The notes: a model not told the origin generated them from the letters alone. Shown: positions 41,881-49,975, counted from the first letter of the stretch. The stretch: DNA of 64,000 bases from Rhodococcus jostii NBRC 16295 (GCF_001894825.1 NZ_BCWY01000002.1:124001-188000); one strand, 5' to 3'. Translations and numbers: made by a program.

Positions 41881-42684
41881 TCAGGCGGGCCCGAGCGTGT
41901 AGTCGACCCCCGGGCGGTCGCCCTTGCCCTTCAACCAGCGTCCCGGCAACTTGCCGGCCAGGTCACCGAGAGGCCCGACCGCGGCGCTGAGAACCCCCAC
42001 CGTTTCCTGCAGCAGGTCGATGCTGGCGCTCATCCGCTCGAGGTTGGGCGCCAAGGCCGTCAACGTCTCGGACAGCGCCACGATCTGATCGAGCGGTCCG
42101 CCCTCGGCGATGAGACGTTCGAACGCGCCGCCCTCCGACAGCAGCGTGTCGAGGATGCCGTTCTCGGCGAGCGCCCGGTCCACGAGACCGCCCGGCGCCG
42201 TGAGCCGCTCGACGGCGCCGTCCTGCGCGGTCAACCGTTCGAGGGGTCCCTGCTCGGCGGTGAGGCGGTCGAGCAGACCGTCCTTGGCGAGGAGTCGCTC
42301 GAGCGTGCCGTCTTCGGCGAGCACCCGGTCGAGCGGGCCGTCCTTCGCGAGTACCCGCTCGAGCGGGCCGCCCGGTTCGAGCAGTCGTTCGAGGGTGCCG
42401 CCCTCCGAGGTGAGACGGTCGACGGGGCCGCCCGGGGCGAGGAGACGGTCGAGTGGACCACCCGGCTGGAGAGCCTGCCCGAGCGGCCGGTCGTTGGCCG
42501 CGAGCGAGGACAGCTGGCTGATCACCTGGAGCGGGCTGCCCTGGGTGCTCATGCCCGTGACCACACCGGTCCCCGCTACTGCCGTCCGGACGGTCATCAG
42601 GCTGGCCTCGGCGATTCCGAGACCGACATCGGCGGCCGCGAGACCGACGCGCACCGGGAGGGTCATCAACGACACCAGGTTCAT
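41881..42684 (-). CDS. Decapeptide-repeat protein with N-terminal hydrophobic segment (267 aa)
   Basis: From ATG 42682-42684. A hydrophobic N-terminal part (about 1-45) is followed by 13 back-to-back ten-residue repeats (residues 75-204) of the form GGPLDRLLAP, with Leu/Val at positions 4, 7 and 8, a charged residue plus Arg at 5-6, and Gly at 2. The pattern predicts a regular solenoid or amphipathic rod. A helical tail and a basic end (KLPGRWLKGKGDRPG) follow. No catalytic motif is seen. I do not recognise the family by name. Confidence 0.8.
   Translation of the reverse strand: MNLVSLMTLPVRVGLAAADVGLGIAEASLMTVRTAVAGTGVVTGMSTQGSPLQVISQLSSLAANDRPLGQALQPGGPLDRLLAPGGPVDRLTSEGGTLERLLEPGGPLERVLAKDGPLDRVLAEDGTLERLLAKDGLLDRLTAEQGPLERLTAQDGAVERLTAPGGLVDRALAENGILDTLLSEGGAFERLIAEGGPLDQIVALSETLTALAPNLERMSASIDLLQETVGVLSAAVGPLGDLAGKLPGRWLKGKGDRPGVDYTLGPA
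42073..42462 (-). repeat. Thirteen 30-bp tandem repeats inside the decapeptide-repeat gene
   Basis: The repeat block covers 390 bases with a 30-base period. Units differ by substitutions but no indels, so the ten-residue register is kept throughout. One more degraded unit precedes the block. Confidence 0.85.
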
Positions 42685-42732
42685 GAGATTACTGTAACCC
42701 GCGACACACAAGCATCGAGCGACTCGATGCGG

Positions 42733-43047
42733 TCAGTGCAGAACCTTCAGTCCGACGACGCATCCGACGATGCCCAGGATCAGCAGGATCTTCACCAGCG
42801 ACGCACTTTCGGTGCCGGTCACCATCGCGTACCCGACGGTCAGGGATGCGCCGATGCCCACCCACACCGCGTACGACGTTCCGATGGGGAGGCTGCGCAT
42901 CGCGAAGGCCAGACCCGCCATGCTGAGAATCAACGCGACGCCGAAGACGACGCTGGGTCCGAGTTTGGTGAAGCCTTCCGACCGGCCGAGGGCGGTGGCC
43001 CAGACGGCCTCCAGGATTCCCGACAGCACAAGCACGATCCACGCCAT
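42733..43047 (-). CDS. sugE: SMR-family guanidinium exporter (Gdx/SugE type)
   Basis: 104 residues with four membrane helices: MAWIVLVLSGILEAVWATAL, then FGVALILSMAGLAFAM, a third with YAVWVGIGASLTVGYAM, and ILLILGIVGCVVGLKVL. The conserved Glu of helix 1 (GILEAVWA) couples proton entry to guanidinium export. The start has a GGAGG site. A guanidine-III riboswitch ends just before that site, which fixes the substrate as guanidinium and not a quaternary ammonium drug. Confidence 0.92.
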   Translation of the reverse strand: MAWIVLVLSGILEAVWATALGRSEGFTKLGPSVVFGVALILSMAGLAFAMRSLPIGTSYAVWVGIGASLTVGYAMVTGTESASLVKILLILGIVGCVVGLKVLH

Positions 43048-43060
43048 GACAAACCTCCGG

Positions 43061-43101
43061 GCACCGTCTTGTCGCTGGCCGGGTACGGTGCGCTCGTCCG
43101 G
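43061..43101 (-). ncRNA. Guanidine-III (ykkC-III) riboswitch
   Basis: On the minus strand the 41-base segment opens CCGGACGAGCGCACCGTACC and closes GACAAGACGGTGC. It matches, nearly base for base from memory, the Thermobifida-type guanidine-III pseudoknot (CCGGACGAGG..., GACAAGACGGCGC), with compensating changes in the GCACC/GGTGC stem. It ends three bases before the Shine-Dalgarno of the SMR gene, so ligand binding probably opens ribosome access. Confidence 0.9.
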
Positions 43102-43293
43102 ATGTCGTGTCGACGGATTCCACGGTACCCAAGGATGCGCTCCGCGCCTGTGAGTGGTGAGCGACTCCACAGACTCGTCGGCCGCGCACGAGCGCGAATG
43201 CGCCTATTATTCCGCAGATCGATGCGGCCTCATTTATTGTCGAGCCCGACAGTGAATTCTGTGCGTATACCACGGAAGATAACGAGGCACACC

Positions 43294-43401
43294 ATGATGC
43301 TCGGACTGCTTGCCGCAATCAACAGCGCTTTCACCCTCGGACTCGCCAACACGATCGGGACGTTCGGTGGAGTGGTGCTCAACATGAACGTTGTCGCCTG
43401 A
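43294..43401 (+). CDS. Charge-free hydrophobic mini-protein 1 (35 aa)
   Basis: ATG 43294 with GAGG six bases upstream. It begins MMLGLLAAINS, has TLGLANTI and TFGGVVLN in the middle, and ends MNVVA. It has no charged residue at all. 27 of 35 positions equal those of the mini-protein at 43693. It is too short for a classic membrane hairpin but could cross or coat a membrane. Its own terminator follows, so it is a separate transcript. The family is not recognised; candidates include a membrane-active toxin or bacteriocin-like peptide, or a small modulator of the PhoR sensor encoded downstream. Confidence 0.7.
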   Translation: MMLGLLAAINSAFTLGLANTIGTFGGVVLNMNVVA

Positions 43402-43436
43402 ACTCAACTGCCCGTCAACACAACTCCACCCTTGAT

Positions 43437-43469
43437 GCAACCCCGCTGTCCGTTCGACGGCGGGGTTGC
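43437..43469 (+). terminator. Terminator after mini-protein 1
   Basis: GCAACCCCGC (43437-43446) pairs perfectly with GCGGGGTTGC (43460-43469) 35 bases after the stop, around a 13-base loop. It separates the two mini-protein genes. The following 43500-43650 stretch is AT-rich for this genome and presumably holds the promoter of mini-protein 2. Confidence 0.8.
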
Positions 43470-43692
43470 GTCGTGTGTGTCGAGCACGTGCGCCGGGATC
43501 CGGAGCGCAACTTTCCCATCCTCGCCCATGCGCCGAGAATTTCACCCTTTTTCGGTAAACGAGAATGGGTGATTTTATTCGGGGAATTCACGTGCGCGTG
43601 TCGCCACGAATTCTTCGGACTTGACTTAGTGTCATCCGCAACGCGCACGGACAGCGCGCAACCACCCCTTCCGAGGGGCGACGATGGAGGTC

Positions 43693-43803
43693 ATGATGCT
43701 CGGACTGCTCGGGGCGCTCAACAGCGGTGTCACACTCGGATTGGCCAACACGATCCTGACCTTCGGCGGGGTAGTGCTCAACCTCAATATCGTCGTCAAC
43801 TGA
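43693..43803 (+). CDS. Charge-free hydrophobic mini-protein 2 (36 aa)
   Basis: A paralogue of the mini-protein at 43294: MMLGLLGALNS, TLGLANTI, TFGGVVLN, ending NIVVN, again without any charged residue. The start is uncertain by three codons: ATG 43684, 43693 or 43696 are in frame. GAGGGG suits 43684 and GGAGG suits 43696, while homology favours MMLGLL. It lies about 90 bases before phoP on the same strand, with PhoP-box-like repeats between. Conservation of the LANTI and FGGVVLN blocks between copies, with conservative changes elsewhere, argues that both are translated. Confidence 0.7.
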   Translation: MMLGLLGALNSGVTLGLANTILTFGGVVLNLNIVVN

Positions 43804-43841
43804 CGATCGGAATCCGTCCGTCCAGGGCCGGCGGTACCGGC

Positions 43842-43870
43842 TCACAGGAACCTCCCAGGAAACCTACAGC
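43842..43870 (+). promoter_or_regulatory. PhoP-box-like direct repeats before phoP
   Basis: TCACAGG, TCCCAGG and CTACAGC recur with an 11-base period (starts 43842, 43853, 43864). The mycobacterial PhoP box is a direct repeat of TCACAGC with four-base spacing, giving matches of 6, 5 and 5 of 7. This suggests autoregulation. The same pattern lies at 46585-46613. Confidence 0.55.
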
Positions 43871-43891
43871 GACGATCCAGCGTCACGAGTG

Positions 43892-44611
43892 ATGATGGGT
43901 TACGTGAATGAGAAGCCTGTCGAAGCCCGCGTCCTCGTCGTCGACGACGAACCGAACATCCTCGAGTTGCTCTCCGTGAGTCTCCGATTCCAGGGATTCG
44001 AGGTGGCGACGGCGTCGACCGGGGCCGAGGGACTCGACACGGCGCGCACCTTCCGTCCGGACGCCGTCATTCTCGACGTCATGATGCCGGGAATGGACGG
44101 GTTCGGCCTGCTCAAGCGGTTGCGCGCCGACGGTGTGGACGCTCCGGTGCTGTTCCTCACCGCGAAGGACGCGGTGGAAGACAAGATCAGCGGCCTCACC
44201 CTCGGCGCGGACGACTACGTCACCAAGCCGTTCAGCCTCGAAGAAGTGGTGACCCGGCTTCGCGTCATCCTGCGACGGGCCGGCAAGGTGTCGGTGGAGG
44301 AGCAGTCCGCCCGCATCAAGTTCGCCGACATCGAACTCGACGACGACACGCGGGAGGTCTGGAAGGCGGGCGACCTGGTGTCGCTGTCTCCGACGGAGTT
44401 CACGCTGCTGCGGTACTTCATGGTCAACGCCGGCACGGTGCTGAGCAAGCCGCGGATCCTCGACCACGTCTGGAACTACGACTTCGGCGGAGAGGTCGGG
44501 GTGGTCGAGTCGTATGTGTCCTACCTCCGCCGGAAGGTCGACACCGGCGAGACGCCGCTGATCCACACCCTCCGCGGAGTCGGCTACGTGATGCGAGAAC
44601 CGCGGCGATGA
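43892..44611 (+). CDS. phoP: Response regulator PhoP (OmpR family)
   Basis: About 239 residues: receiver domain (about 10-125) with acidic pocket VVDDEPNILELLSVSL, phospho-Asp in VILDVMMPGMDGFG and Lys in DDYVTKPFSLEEVV, then a winged-helix OmpR domain with SPTEFTLLRYFMVNAG and VVESYVSYLRRK. The sequence follows mycobacterial PhoP closely almost throughout. PhoP controls cell-envelope lipid and stress genes in mycobacteria. Starts at 43889 (GTG), 43892 or 43895 (ATG) are all possible; the ribosome site is weak. The stop overlaps phoR by 4 bases. Confidence 0.92.
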   Translation: MMGYVNEKPVEARVLVVDDEPNILELLSVSLRFQGFEVATASTGAEGLDTARTFRPDAVILDVMMPGMDGFGLLKRLRADGVDAPVLFLTAKDAVEDKISGLTLGADDYVTKPFSLEEVVTRLRVILRRAGKVSVEEQSARIKFADIELDDDTREVWKAGDLVSLSPTEFTLLRYFMVNAGTVLSKPRILDHVWNYDFGGEVGVVESYVSYLRRKVDTGETPLIHTLRGVGYVMREPRR

Positions 44612-46077
44612 CCGCTCCCGCGACTCCCCGGGACTCGGCCACTGCGGCCGCCGCTCCCGCCCCGAACAGGCCTGCGCGGCGGTGGATCCGCTCGATGCCG
44701 CTGCGATTCACCCTCGTCGGCGCGGTGCTCCTTTTGTCCGCGCTCGGGCTTCTCGCGTCGGGAGTCGCGGTGACGTCGGCACTCGAGAATTCCCTCACCG
44801 GTCGCGTCGACCACCAATTGCACGACGCAGCGCAGGGGTGGGCGAAGCCCCGCGAGGCGCGTCCGCTGCCTCCGCCGGACGAACCGAATCCCGGCCGGCC
44901 CCCGAGTCCGTTCTACGTCCGGGTGACATCGCCGAACGGCACCCTCCTGCGGGAGATCAACGACGAATCCGTGTCGCCGGCCCTACCCGACGATCCCGCG
45001 ACGGTGCCGGTGACGGTCGGCTCGGACGACGGTTCCGACGTGCGGTGGCGGGTGCTGACCACGACCGCGCCGGACGGCACCGAGACGACGGTCGCGATGA
45101 CCCTCACCGAGAACGACGAAACGGTGAACCGGCTGATCGTGCTGCAACTCATCATCGGTGTGGTGGTGCTGATCGCCCTGGGAGTGGTCGCGTACTTCGT
45201 CGTCCGGCGCAGCCTGCGCCCCCTCGTCGAAGTGGAGGAGACCGCCGCCGCGATCGCCTCGGGAGACTTGCACCGACGCGTCCCGGAACGGGACGATCGT
45301 ACCGAGATCGGACGACTGTCCGTGGCGCTCAACGGAATGCTCGCGCAGATCCAGCACGCGTTCGCCGCCACCGAGGCATCGGAGGAGTCGGCGCGGCGGT
45401 CCGAGGAGAAGATGCGGCGATTCGTCGCCGACGCGAGCCACGAGCTGCGCACCCCGCTGACCACGATTCGCGGGTTCGCCGAGCTGTATCGGCAGGGCGC
45501 GATGACCGACACGGAAACCCTGATGAGCCGCATCGAAGGGGAAGCGTCGCGGATGGGACTCCTGGTGGAGGATCTGCTGATGCTCGCCCGGCTCGACGCC
45601 CAGCGTCCCCTCGAGACCCGGCCCGTCGACCTGCTGTCGGTCGCCTCGGACGCCGTGCACGGCGCGCGTGCCGTTGCCCCCGACCGCTCCATCGCGCTCG
45701 ACGTCCTGCCCGGTCCCGGCACACCCGAGGTGATCGGGGACGAGGCCCGGCTGCGACAGGTCCTCGGCAACCTGCTCGCCAACGCTGTCAAACACACCCC
45801 CGCGACCGCCGACGTGACGGTGCGGCTCAGCACCACCGAGGAGAGCGTCGTGCTCGAGGTGGCCGACACCGGACCGGGCCTCGGCGAGGAGGACGCCGCC
45901 CGGGTGTTCGAGAGGTTCTACCGCACCGACGCGTCCCGCACCCGGGAGAGCGGCGGCAGCGGGCTGGGGTTGTCGATCGTGGCGGCCCTGGTGGCGGCCC
46001 ACCGCGGGTCGGTGACCGTCGACAGCCGACCCGGCGAGGGCGCCACGTTCCGGGTGGAACTGCCCCGGTCGAGCTGA
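44608..46077 (+). CDS. phoR: Sensor histidine kinase PhoR
   Basis: 489 residues. Membrane helix 1 (about 30-57) is followed by an extracytoplasmic sensor domain with a Pro-rich stretch (REARPLPPPDEPNPGRPPSP), helix 2 (about 177-200), HAMP, then the kinase core: H-box ASHELRTPLTTIRGF, N-box LLANAVKHTPA, G-boxes DTGPGLGEEDA and GGSGLGLSIV. It phosphorylates the PhoP encoded just upstream. Which signal it senses is not visible; mycobacterial PhoR responds to acid. The small hydrophobic proteins upstream are candidates for modulators. Its 3' end is 3 bases from the convergent HIT gene. Confidence 0.92.
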   Translation: MTAPATPRDSATAAAAPAPNRPARRWIRSMPLRFTLVGAVLLLSALGLLASGVAVTSALENSLTGRVDHQLHDAAQGWAKPREARPLPPPDEPNPGRPPSPFYVRVTSPNGTLLREINDESVSPALPDDPATVPVTVGSDDGSDVRWRVLTTTAPDGTETTVAMTLTENDETVNRLIVLQLIIGVVVLIALGVVAYFVVRRSLRPLVEVEETAAAIASGDLHRRVPERDDRTEIGRLSVALNGMLAQIQHAFAATEASEESARRSEEKMRRFVADASHELRTPLTTIRGFAELYRQGAMTDTETLMSRIEGEASRMGLLVEDLLMLARLDAQRPLETRPVDLLSVASDAVHGARAVAPDRSIALDVLPGPGTPEVIGDEARLRQVLGNLLANAVKHTPATADVTVRLSTTEESVVLEVADTGPGLGEEDAARVFERFYRTDASRTRESGGSGLGLSIVAALVAAHRGSVTVDSRPGEGATFRVELPRSS

Positions 46078-46080
46078 CCG

Positions 46081-46515
46081 TCAGTCGGGAACGTTGTCCC
46101 CGTGACCGAGTTCGCGCAGCGCTGCTTTGAGCTTCGTCTGCGCCTCGTCGAGCGATTCCTGCGACGGATTCTGCTCGGCGTTGCTGATGTTGAAATCGCC
46201 GAGATCGTAGGCCGGGAACACGTGCACGTGCAGGTGGGGCACCTCGAGGCCGGCGATGAGCAAGCCCGCCCGCGGTGCGTCGAACGCCGGTCGGACGGCC
46301 TGCCCGACGGTGCGGGCGACGTCCATGACCTTGTTCCAGATCTCACCGTCGACGTCCTGCCACTGGTCCACCTCCTTGCGCGGTACGACCAGGGTGTGGC
46401 CCTGGGTGACGGGGGCGATGGTGAGGAATGCGACGACGTCTTCGTCCTCCCACACGAAACGTCCGGGCAGATCTCCGTTGATGATGGCGCTGAATACAGA
46501 TCCCATGGCCGACAT
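46081..46515 (-). CDS. HIT-family nucleotide hydrolase
   Basis: 144 residues with the histidine triad HLHVHVFP and the upstream [19 protein letters not shown] proteins hydrolyse nucleoside phosphoramidates or dinucleoside polyphosphates, with the middle His as nucleophile. The start is ATG 46513-46515, with an in-frame ATG three codons later (MGSVFSAI). It converges on phoR and is divergent from the glycosyltransferase gene, with a 40-bp palindrome in the shared 5' region. Confidence 0.9.
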   Translation of the reverse strand: MSAMGSVFSAIINGDLPGRFVWEDEDVVAFLTIAPVTQGHTLVVPRKEVDQWQDVDGEIWNKVMDVARTVGQAVRPAFDAPRAGLLIAGLEVPHLHVHVFPAYDLGDFNISNAEQNPSQESLDEAQTKLKAALRELGHGDNVPD

Positions 46516-46533
46516 TATGCGGCTTCGCCGCCC

Positions 46534-46573
46534 GTGAGTACTTATTAACCTCCCGCAGTTAATAAGTACTCAC
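46534..46573. repeat. 40-bp palindromic repeat between divergent genes
   Basis: The second copy of the 40-bp element. Its arms, GTGAGTACTTATTAAC and complement, are perfect, extended by CGCCC on the left and GGGCG on the right to a 21-bp stem (46529-46549 with 46558-46578). It lies between two 5' ends, 20 bases from the HIT start, so it is not a terminator for either gene. Confidence 0.85.
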
Positions 46574-46584
46574 GGGCGCGAAGC

Positions 46585-46613
46585 GCACAGGAAACTCCCA
46601 GCCTCCGTCCAGA
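46585..46613 (+). promoter_or_regulatory. PhoP-box-like direct repeats before the glycosyltransferase operon
   Basis: GCACAGG, TCCCAGC and GTCCAGA recur with an 11-base period (starts 46585, 46596, 46607). The core CACAGGAAACTCCCAG is identical at 15 of 16 bases to the site before phoP. It implies PhoP control of the two genes downstream. Confidence 0.55.
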
Positions 46614-46646
46614 GTCATCGGAGCGTAGAGGCCGAATCTTGGACAC

Positions 46647-47891
46647 ATGACGACGAATTCCCTCTCCCGCGCACCGGGTGCCATGAGACGAATCGAGATT
46701 TCCGAGACCTCGCCCGTGCTCGACGTTGTCGTGCCGGTCTACAACGAGGAAGCCGGACTCGAACGTTGCGTGCGCCGGCTGCGGCGGCACCTCGACGAGA
46801 GCGTCCCCTACTCCGCCCGCATCACCATCGCCGACAACGCCAGCGTCGACGCCACCCTCGCCGTCGCGGACCGGCTGGCCGAAGAGATCGACGGCGTCCG
46901 CGTTGTGCACCTCGACGAGAAGGGTCGTGGCCGCGCCCTGCGCGCGGTGTGGAGTGCCTCCGACGCCGAGGTGGTCGCGTACATGGACGTCGACCTGTCG
47001 ACGGATCTCAACGCGCTGATGCCCCTCGTCGCCCCCTTGCTGTCGGGGCACTCGGACATCGCGATCGGCTCCCGCCTCGCCCGCTCGTCACGGGTGGTCC
47101 GCGGTCCGAAGCGCGAATTCATCTCCCGCAGCTACAACCTCATCCTTCGCAGCGCATTGCACGCGCGGTTCTCGGACGCGCAGTGCGGGTTCAAGGCGAT
47201 GCGCGCGGACGTCGCGCAGCGCCTCCTGCCGCTGGTCGAGGACACCGGGTGGTTCTTCGACACCGAGCTGCTGGTGCTGGCGGAGCGGGCAGGCCTCCGC
47301 ATCCACGAGGTCCCCGTCGACTGGGTCGACGACCCGGACAGCCGCGTCGACATCGTCGCGACCGCCGTCGCCGACCTCAAGGGCGTGTGGCGGGTGGGCC
47401 GGGCCCTGTCCACCGGTTCGCTGCCGATCGGCAGCCTGCGCGACAGCTTCGGTCGCGAACCCCTGGTTCCCGGGGTTCCCCGCGGCATGGTCGGGCAGCT
47501 GGCCCGGTTCGCGGTGATCGGCGTCGCGTCCACCGTCGCGTACGCGCTGCTGTACCTGATACTGCATCCGATCTTCGGCGCGCAGTGGGCCAACGCCGTC
47601 TCACTGCTCGTCACCGCCGTGCTCAACACGGCCGCGAACCGCGCGTTCACCTTCGGTGTGCGCGGCTCCGAAGGCGCCGCCCGGCATCAGCTGCAGGGCA
47701 TGTTCGTGTTCGCCTTCGGACTGTTCCTCACCAGCGGTTCGCTGTTCGTCCTGCACTCGGCGGCCCCCGACGCGTCCAAACACGTCGAACTCGCCGTCCT
47801 CGTCCTCGCCAATCTCGTTGCCACCATCAGTCGTTTCATAGCCCTTCGCTGGGTGTTCCGGAACGCTCGTCCCGAAGGAGCTCACGCATGA
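46647..47891 (+). CDS. GT2 polyprenyl-phosphate glycosyltransferase fused to GtrA membrane domain
   Basis: 414 residues. The GT2 domain (about 20-270) shows VVVPVYNEEAGLERCV, the DVD acid motif in AYMDVDLSTDLNAL, and QCGFKAMR, as in dolichol-phosphate glucose/mannose synthases. A C-terminal GtrA-like four-helix membrane domain (about 285-405) contains LARFAVIGVASTVAYALLYL. It should make a polyprenyl-phosphate sugar on the inner face and help flip it. It overlaps the next gene by 4 bases, matching the B. subtilis ykcC-ykcB arrangement. Confidence 0.88.
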   Translation: MTTNSLSRAPGAMRRIEISETSPVLDVVVPVYNEEAGLERCVRRLRRHLDESVPYSARITIADNASVDATLAVADRLAEEIDGVRVVHLDEKGRGRALRAVWSASDAEVVAYMDVDLSTDLNALMPLVAPLLSGHSDIAIGSRLARSSRVVRGPKREFISRSYNLILRSALHARFSDAQCGFKAMRADVAQRLLPLVEDTGWFFDTELLVLAERAGLRIHEVPVDWVDDPDSRVDIVATAVADLKGVWRVGRALSTGSLPIGSLRDSFGREPLVPGVPRGMVGQLARFAVIGVASTVAYALLYLILHPIFGAQWANAVSLLVTAVLNTAANRAFTFGVRGSEGAARHQLQGMFVFAFGLFLTSGSLFVLHSAAPDASKHVELAVLVLANLVATISRFIALRWVFRNARPEGAHA

Positions 47892-49975
47892 CCACGACCC
47901 TCGAAGAACCGAAGGTCGATTCGCCCCCACCACCGCCCGCGCGGAGGCGCTGGGAACCGTGGGCGCTCGGCGCACTCCTGGTGGGAACCGCGGTGGCCTA
48001 CATCTGGGGGCTCGGCGCCTCCGGCTGGGCCAACTCGTTCTACGCCGCCGCGGTGCAGGCGGGATCGGAGTCGTGGAAGGCGTTCTTCTTCGGGTCCTCA
48101 GACGCCGCCAACTCCATCACCGTCGACAAGCCGCCGATGTCGCTGTGGCTGATGTCGCTGTCGGTCCGGATCTTCGGCCTCAGTTCGTGGGCGATGCTGG
48201 TGCCGCAGGCGCTGCTCGGCGTCGGTTCCGTCGCCCTGCTGTACGCCACGGTGAAGCGGTGGTTCGGCGCCGCGGCCGGTCTGCTCGCGGGTCTGGTGCT
48301 CGCGCTGACGCCGATCGCGGTGCTGATGTTCCGGTTCAACAACCCGGACGCCCTGCTGGTGCTCCTGATGATCGCCTCCGTGTGGGCGATGCTGCGGGCC
48401 GTGGAGGACGGACGCACCCGGTGGATGGTGCTGACCGGCGTGTTCGTCGGCTTGGGATTCCTGACGAAGCAGCTTCAGGTGATGCTGGTCGTCCCGCCGC
48501 TCGCTCTGACGTACCTCGTCGCGGGGCCACCGAAGTTCGGTAAGCGCCTCGCCCAGTGTTTCGCCGCGCTCGGAGCGATGATCGTCTCCGCGGGGTGGTG
48601 GTTGCTGATCGTCGAACTGTGGCCGGCATCGTCGCGGCCCTGGATCGGTGGCTCGCAGAACAACTCGATCCTCGAACTCACGCTGGGCTACAACGGCCTC
48701 GGCCGGTTGAACGGTGAGGAGACCGGCAGTGTCACGCCCGGCGGCAGTCGGGGAGACGCCGCATCTGCCATGGGCGGCGCCGGCGAGGCCATGGCGGGCG
48801 GCGGCATGCCCGCGGGCGGTCCCGGCGGCGGGGGCGGAATGTGGGGAAGCACCGGCATCACGCGCATGTTCGAATCGGCTCAGGGCGGTCAGATCGCGTG
48901 GCTGATCCCCGCGGCACTGATCCTGCTCGTCGCCGGTCTCGCACTGCGCGGCAGGGCTCCCCGCGTCGACACCCAGCGTGCGTCGTTCCTCGTGTGGGGT
49001 CTGTGGCTGCTCGTCACCGGACTGACGTTCAGCTTCATGGCGGGCATCTTCCACGCGTACTACACCGTGGCACTCGCACCGGCGGTGGCCGCGCTGGTGG
49101 CGATCGGATCGGTGACACTGTGGCGTCGCCGCGACGCGCTGTGGGTGCGTGCGGTTCTCAGCGTGACGCTTCTGGCCACCGCCGCGATGTCCTGGGTTCT
49201 GCTCGGACGTAGCGCGTCGTTCGTGCCGTGGCTGAAGTGGGCGGTGGTCGTCGTCGGAGTTGTCGCTGCGGTTGCCGCGCTGATCCCGGCACTGACCCGC
49301 GGCCGGATCGCTGCCGTGGTCACGCTGGCCGCGCTGTTCACCGGACTCGCCGGACCGACGGCATACGCCGTGAACACCATTGCGACGCCGCACACCGGCT
49401 CGATCGTCTCGGCGGGACCCACCGTCGAAGGCGGGCGCGGTGGTCCCGGCGGAATGGGTGGACCCGGCATGGACGGAGCCGGACGCATGGGCGGCCGAAC
49501 GGATGGCGCGGCCGGTGCGGCGATGCCCGCCATGCCAGGCGGTGCGGCACCGGGTGCAACGGACGGTGCGGCAGCAGGTGCCGCCGACGGCATGGGTGCC
49601 GTGGGCGGCGGCGCTGCCGGGGGACTTCTCTCCGGCAGCACCCCCGGCACGGAACTGGTGTCGCTGCTGGAGCAGGATTCCGGCAACTACACCTGGGTGG
49701 CCGCGGCCATCGGATCGAACAGCGCCTCCGGCTACCAGCTGGCCACCGAGGACCCGGTCATGCCGATCGGCGGTTTCAACGGCAGCGATCCCTCACCGAC
49801 GCTCGAACAGTTCCAGCAGTACGTGGCCGACGGCAAGATCCACTACTTCATCTCCGGCGGCCGAGGCGGCGGAATGGGTGGCGACGGCACGGCCTCGGAA
49901 ATCTCCACGTGGGTGCAGGCGAACTTCACCGCCGTCACCGTCGACGGCGTGACCCTGTACGACCTCACGTCCTGA
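47888..49975 (+). CDS. GT39/ArnT-like membrane mannosyl/glycosyltransferase (YkcB type)
   Basis: 695 residues with about 11-12 membrane helices. The N-terminal extracytoplasmic loop has DKPPMSLWLMSLSVRIFG, typical of PMT/ArnT enzymes, and FRFNNPDALLVLLMIASVWA follows. It uses the lipid-linked sugar made by the preceding gene product to modify a protein, lipid or wall polymer outside the membrane. Two long low-complexity loops rich in Gly, Met and Ala are present, near 48740-48850 and 49429-49625, the second just before a soluble C-terminal domain. No substrate can be assigned. Confidence 0.85.
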   Translation: MTTTLEEPKVDSPPPPPARRRWEPWALGALLVGTAVAYIWGLGASGWANSFYAAAVQAGSESWKAFFFGSSDAANSITVDKPPMSLWLMSLSVRIFGLSSWAMLVPQALLGVGSVALLYATVKRWFGAAAGLLAGLVLALTPIAVLMFRFNNPDALLVLLMIASVWAMLRAVEDGRTRWMVLTGVFVGLGFLTKQLQVMLVVPPLALTYLVAGPPKFGKRLAQCFAALGAMIVSAGWWLLIVELWPASSRPWIGGSQNNSILELTLGYNGLGRLNGEETGSVTPGGSRGDAASAMGGAGEAMAGGGMPAGGPGGGGGMWGSTGITRMFESAQGGQIAWLIPAALILLVAGLALRGRAPRVDTQRASFLVWGLWLLVTGLTFSFMAGIFHAYYTVALAPAVAALVAIGSVTLWRRRDALWVRAVLSVTLLATAAMSWVLLGRSASFVPWLKWAVVVVGVVAAVAALIPALTRGRIAAVVTLAALFTGLAGPTAYAVNTIATPHTGSIVSAGPTVEGGRGGPGGMGGPGMDGAGRMGGRTDGAAGAAMPAMPGGAAPGATDGAAAGAADGMGAVGGGAAGGLLSGSTPGTELVSLLEQDSGNYTWVAAAIGSNSASGYQLATEDPVMPIGGFNGSDPSPTLEQFQQYVADGKIHYFISGGRGGGMGGDGTASEISTWVQANFTAVTVDGVTLYDLTS

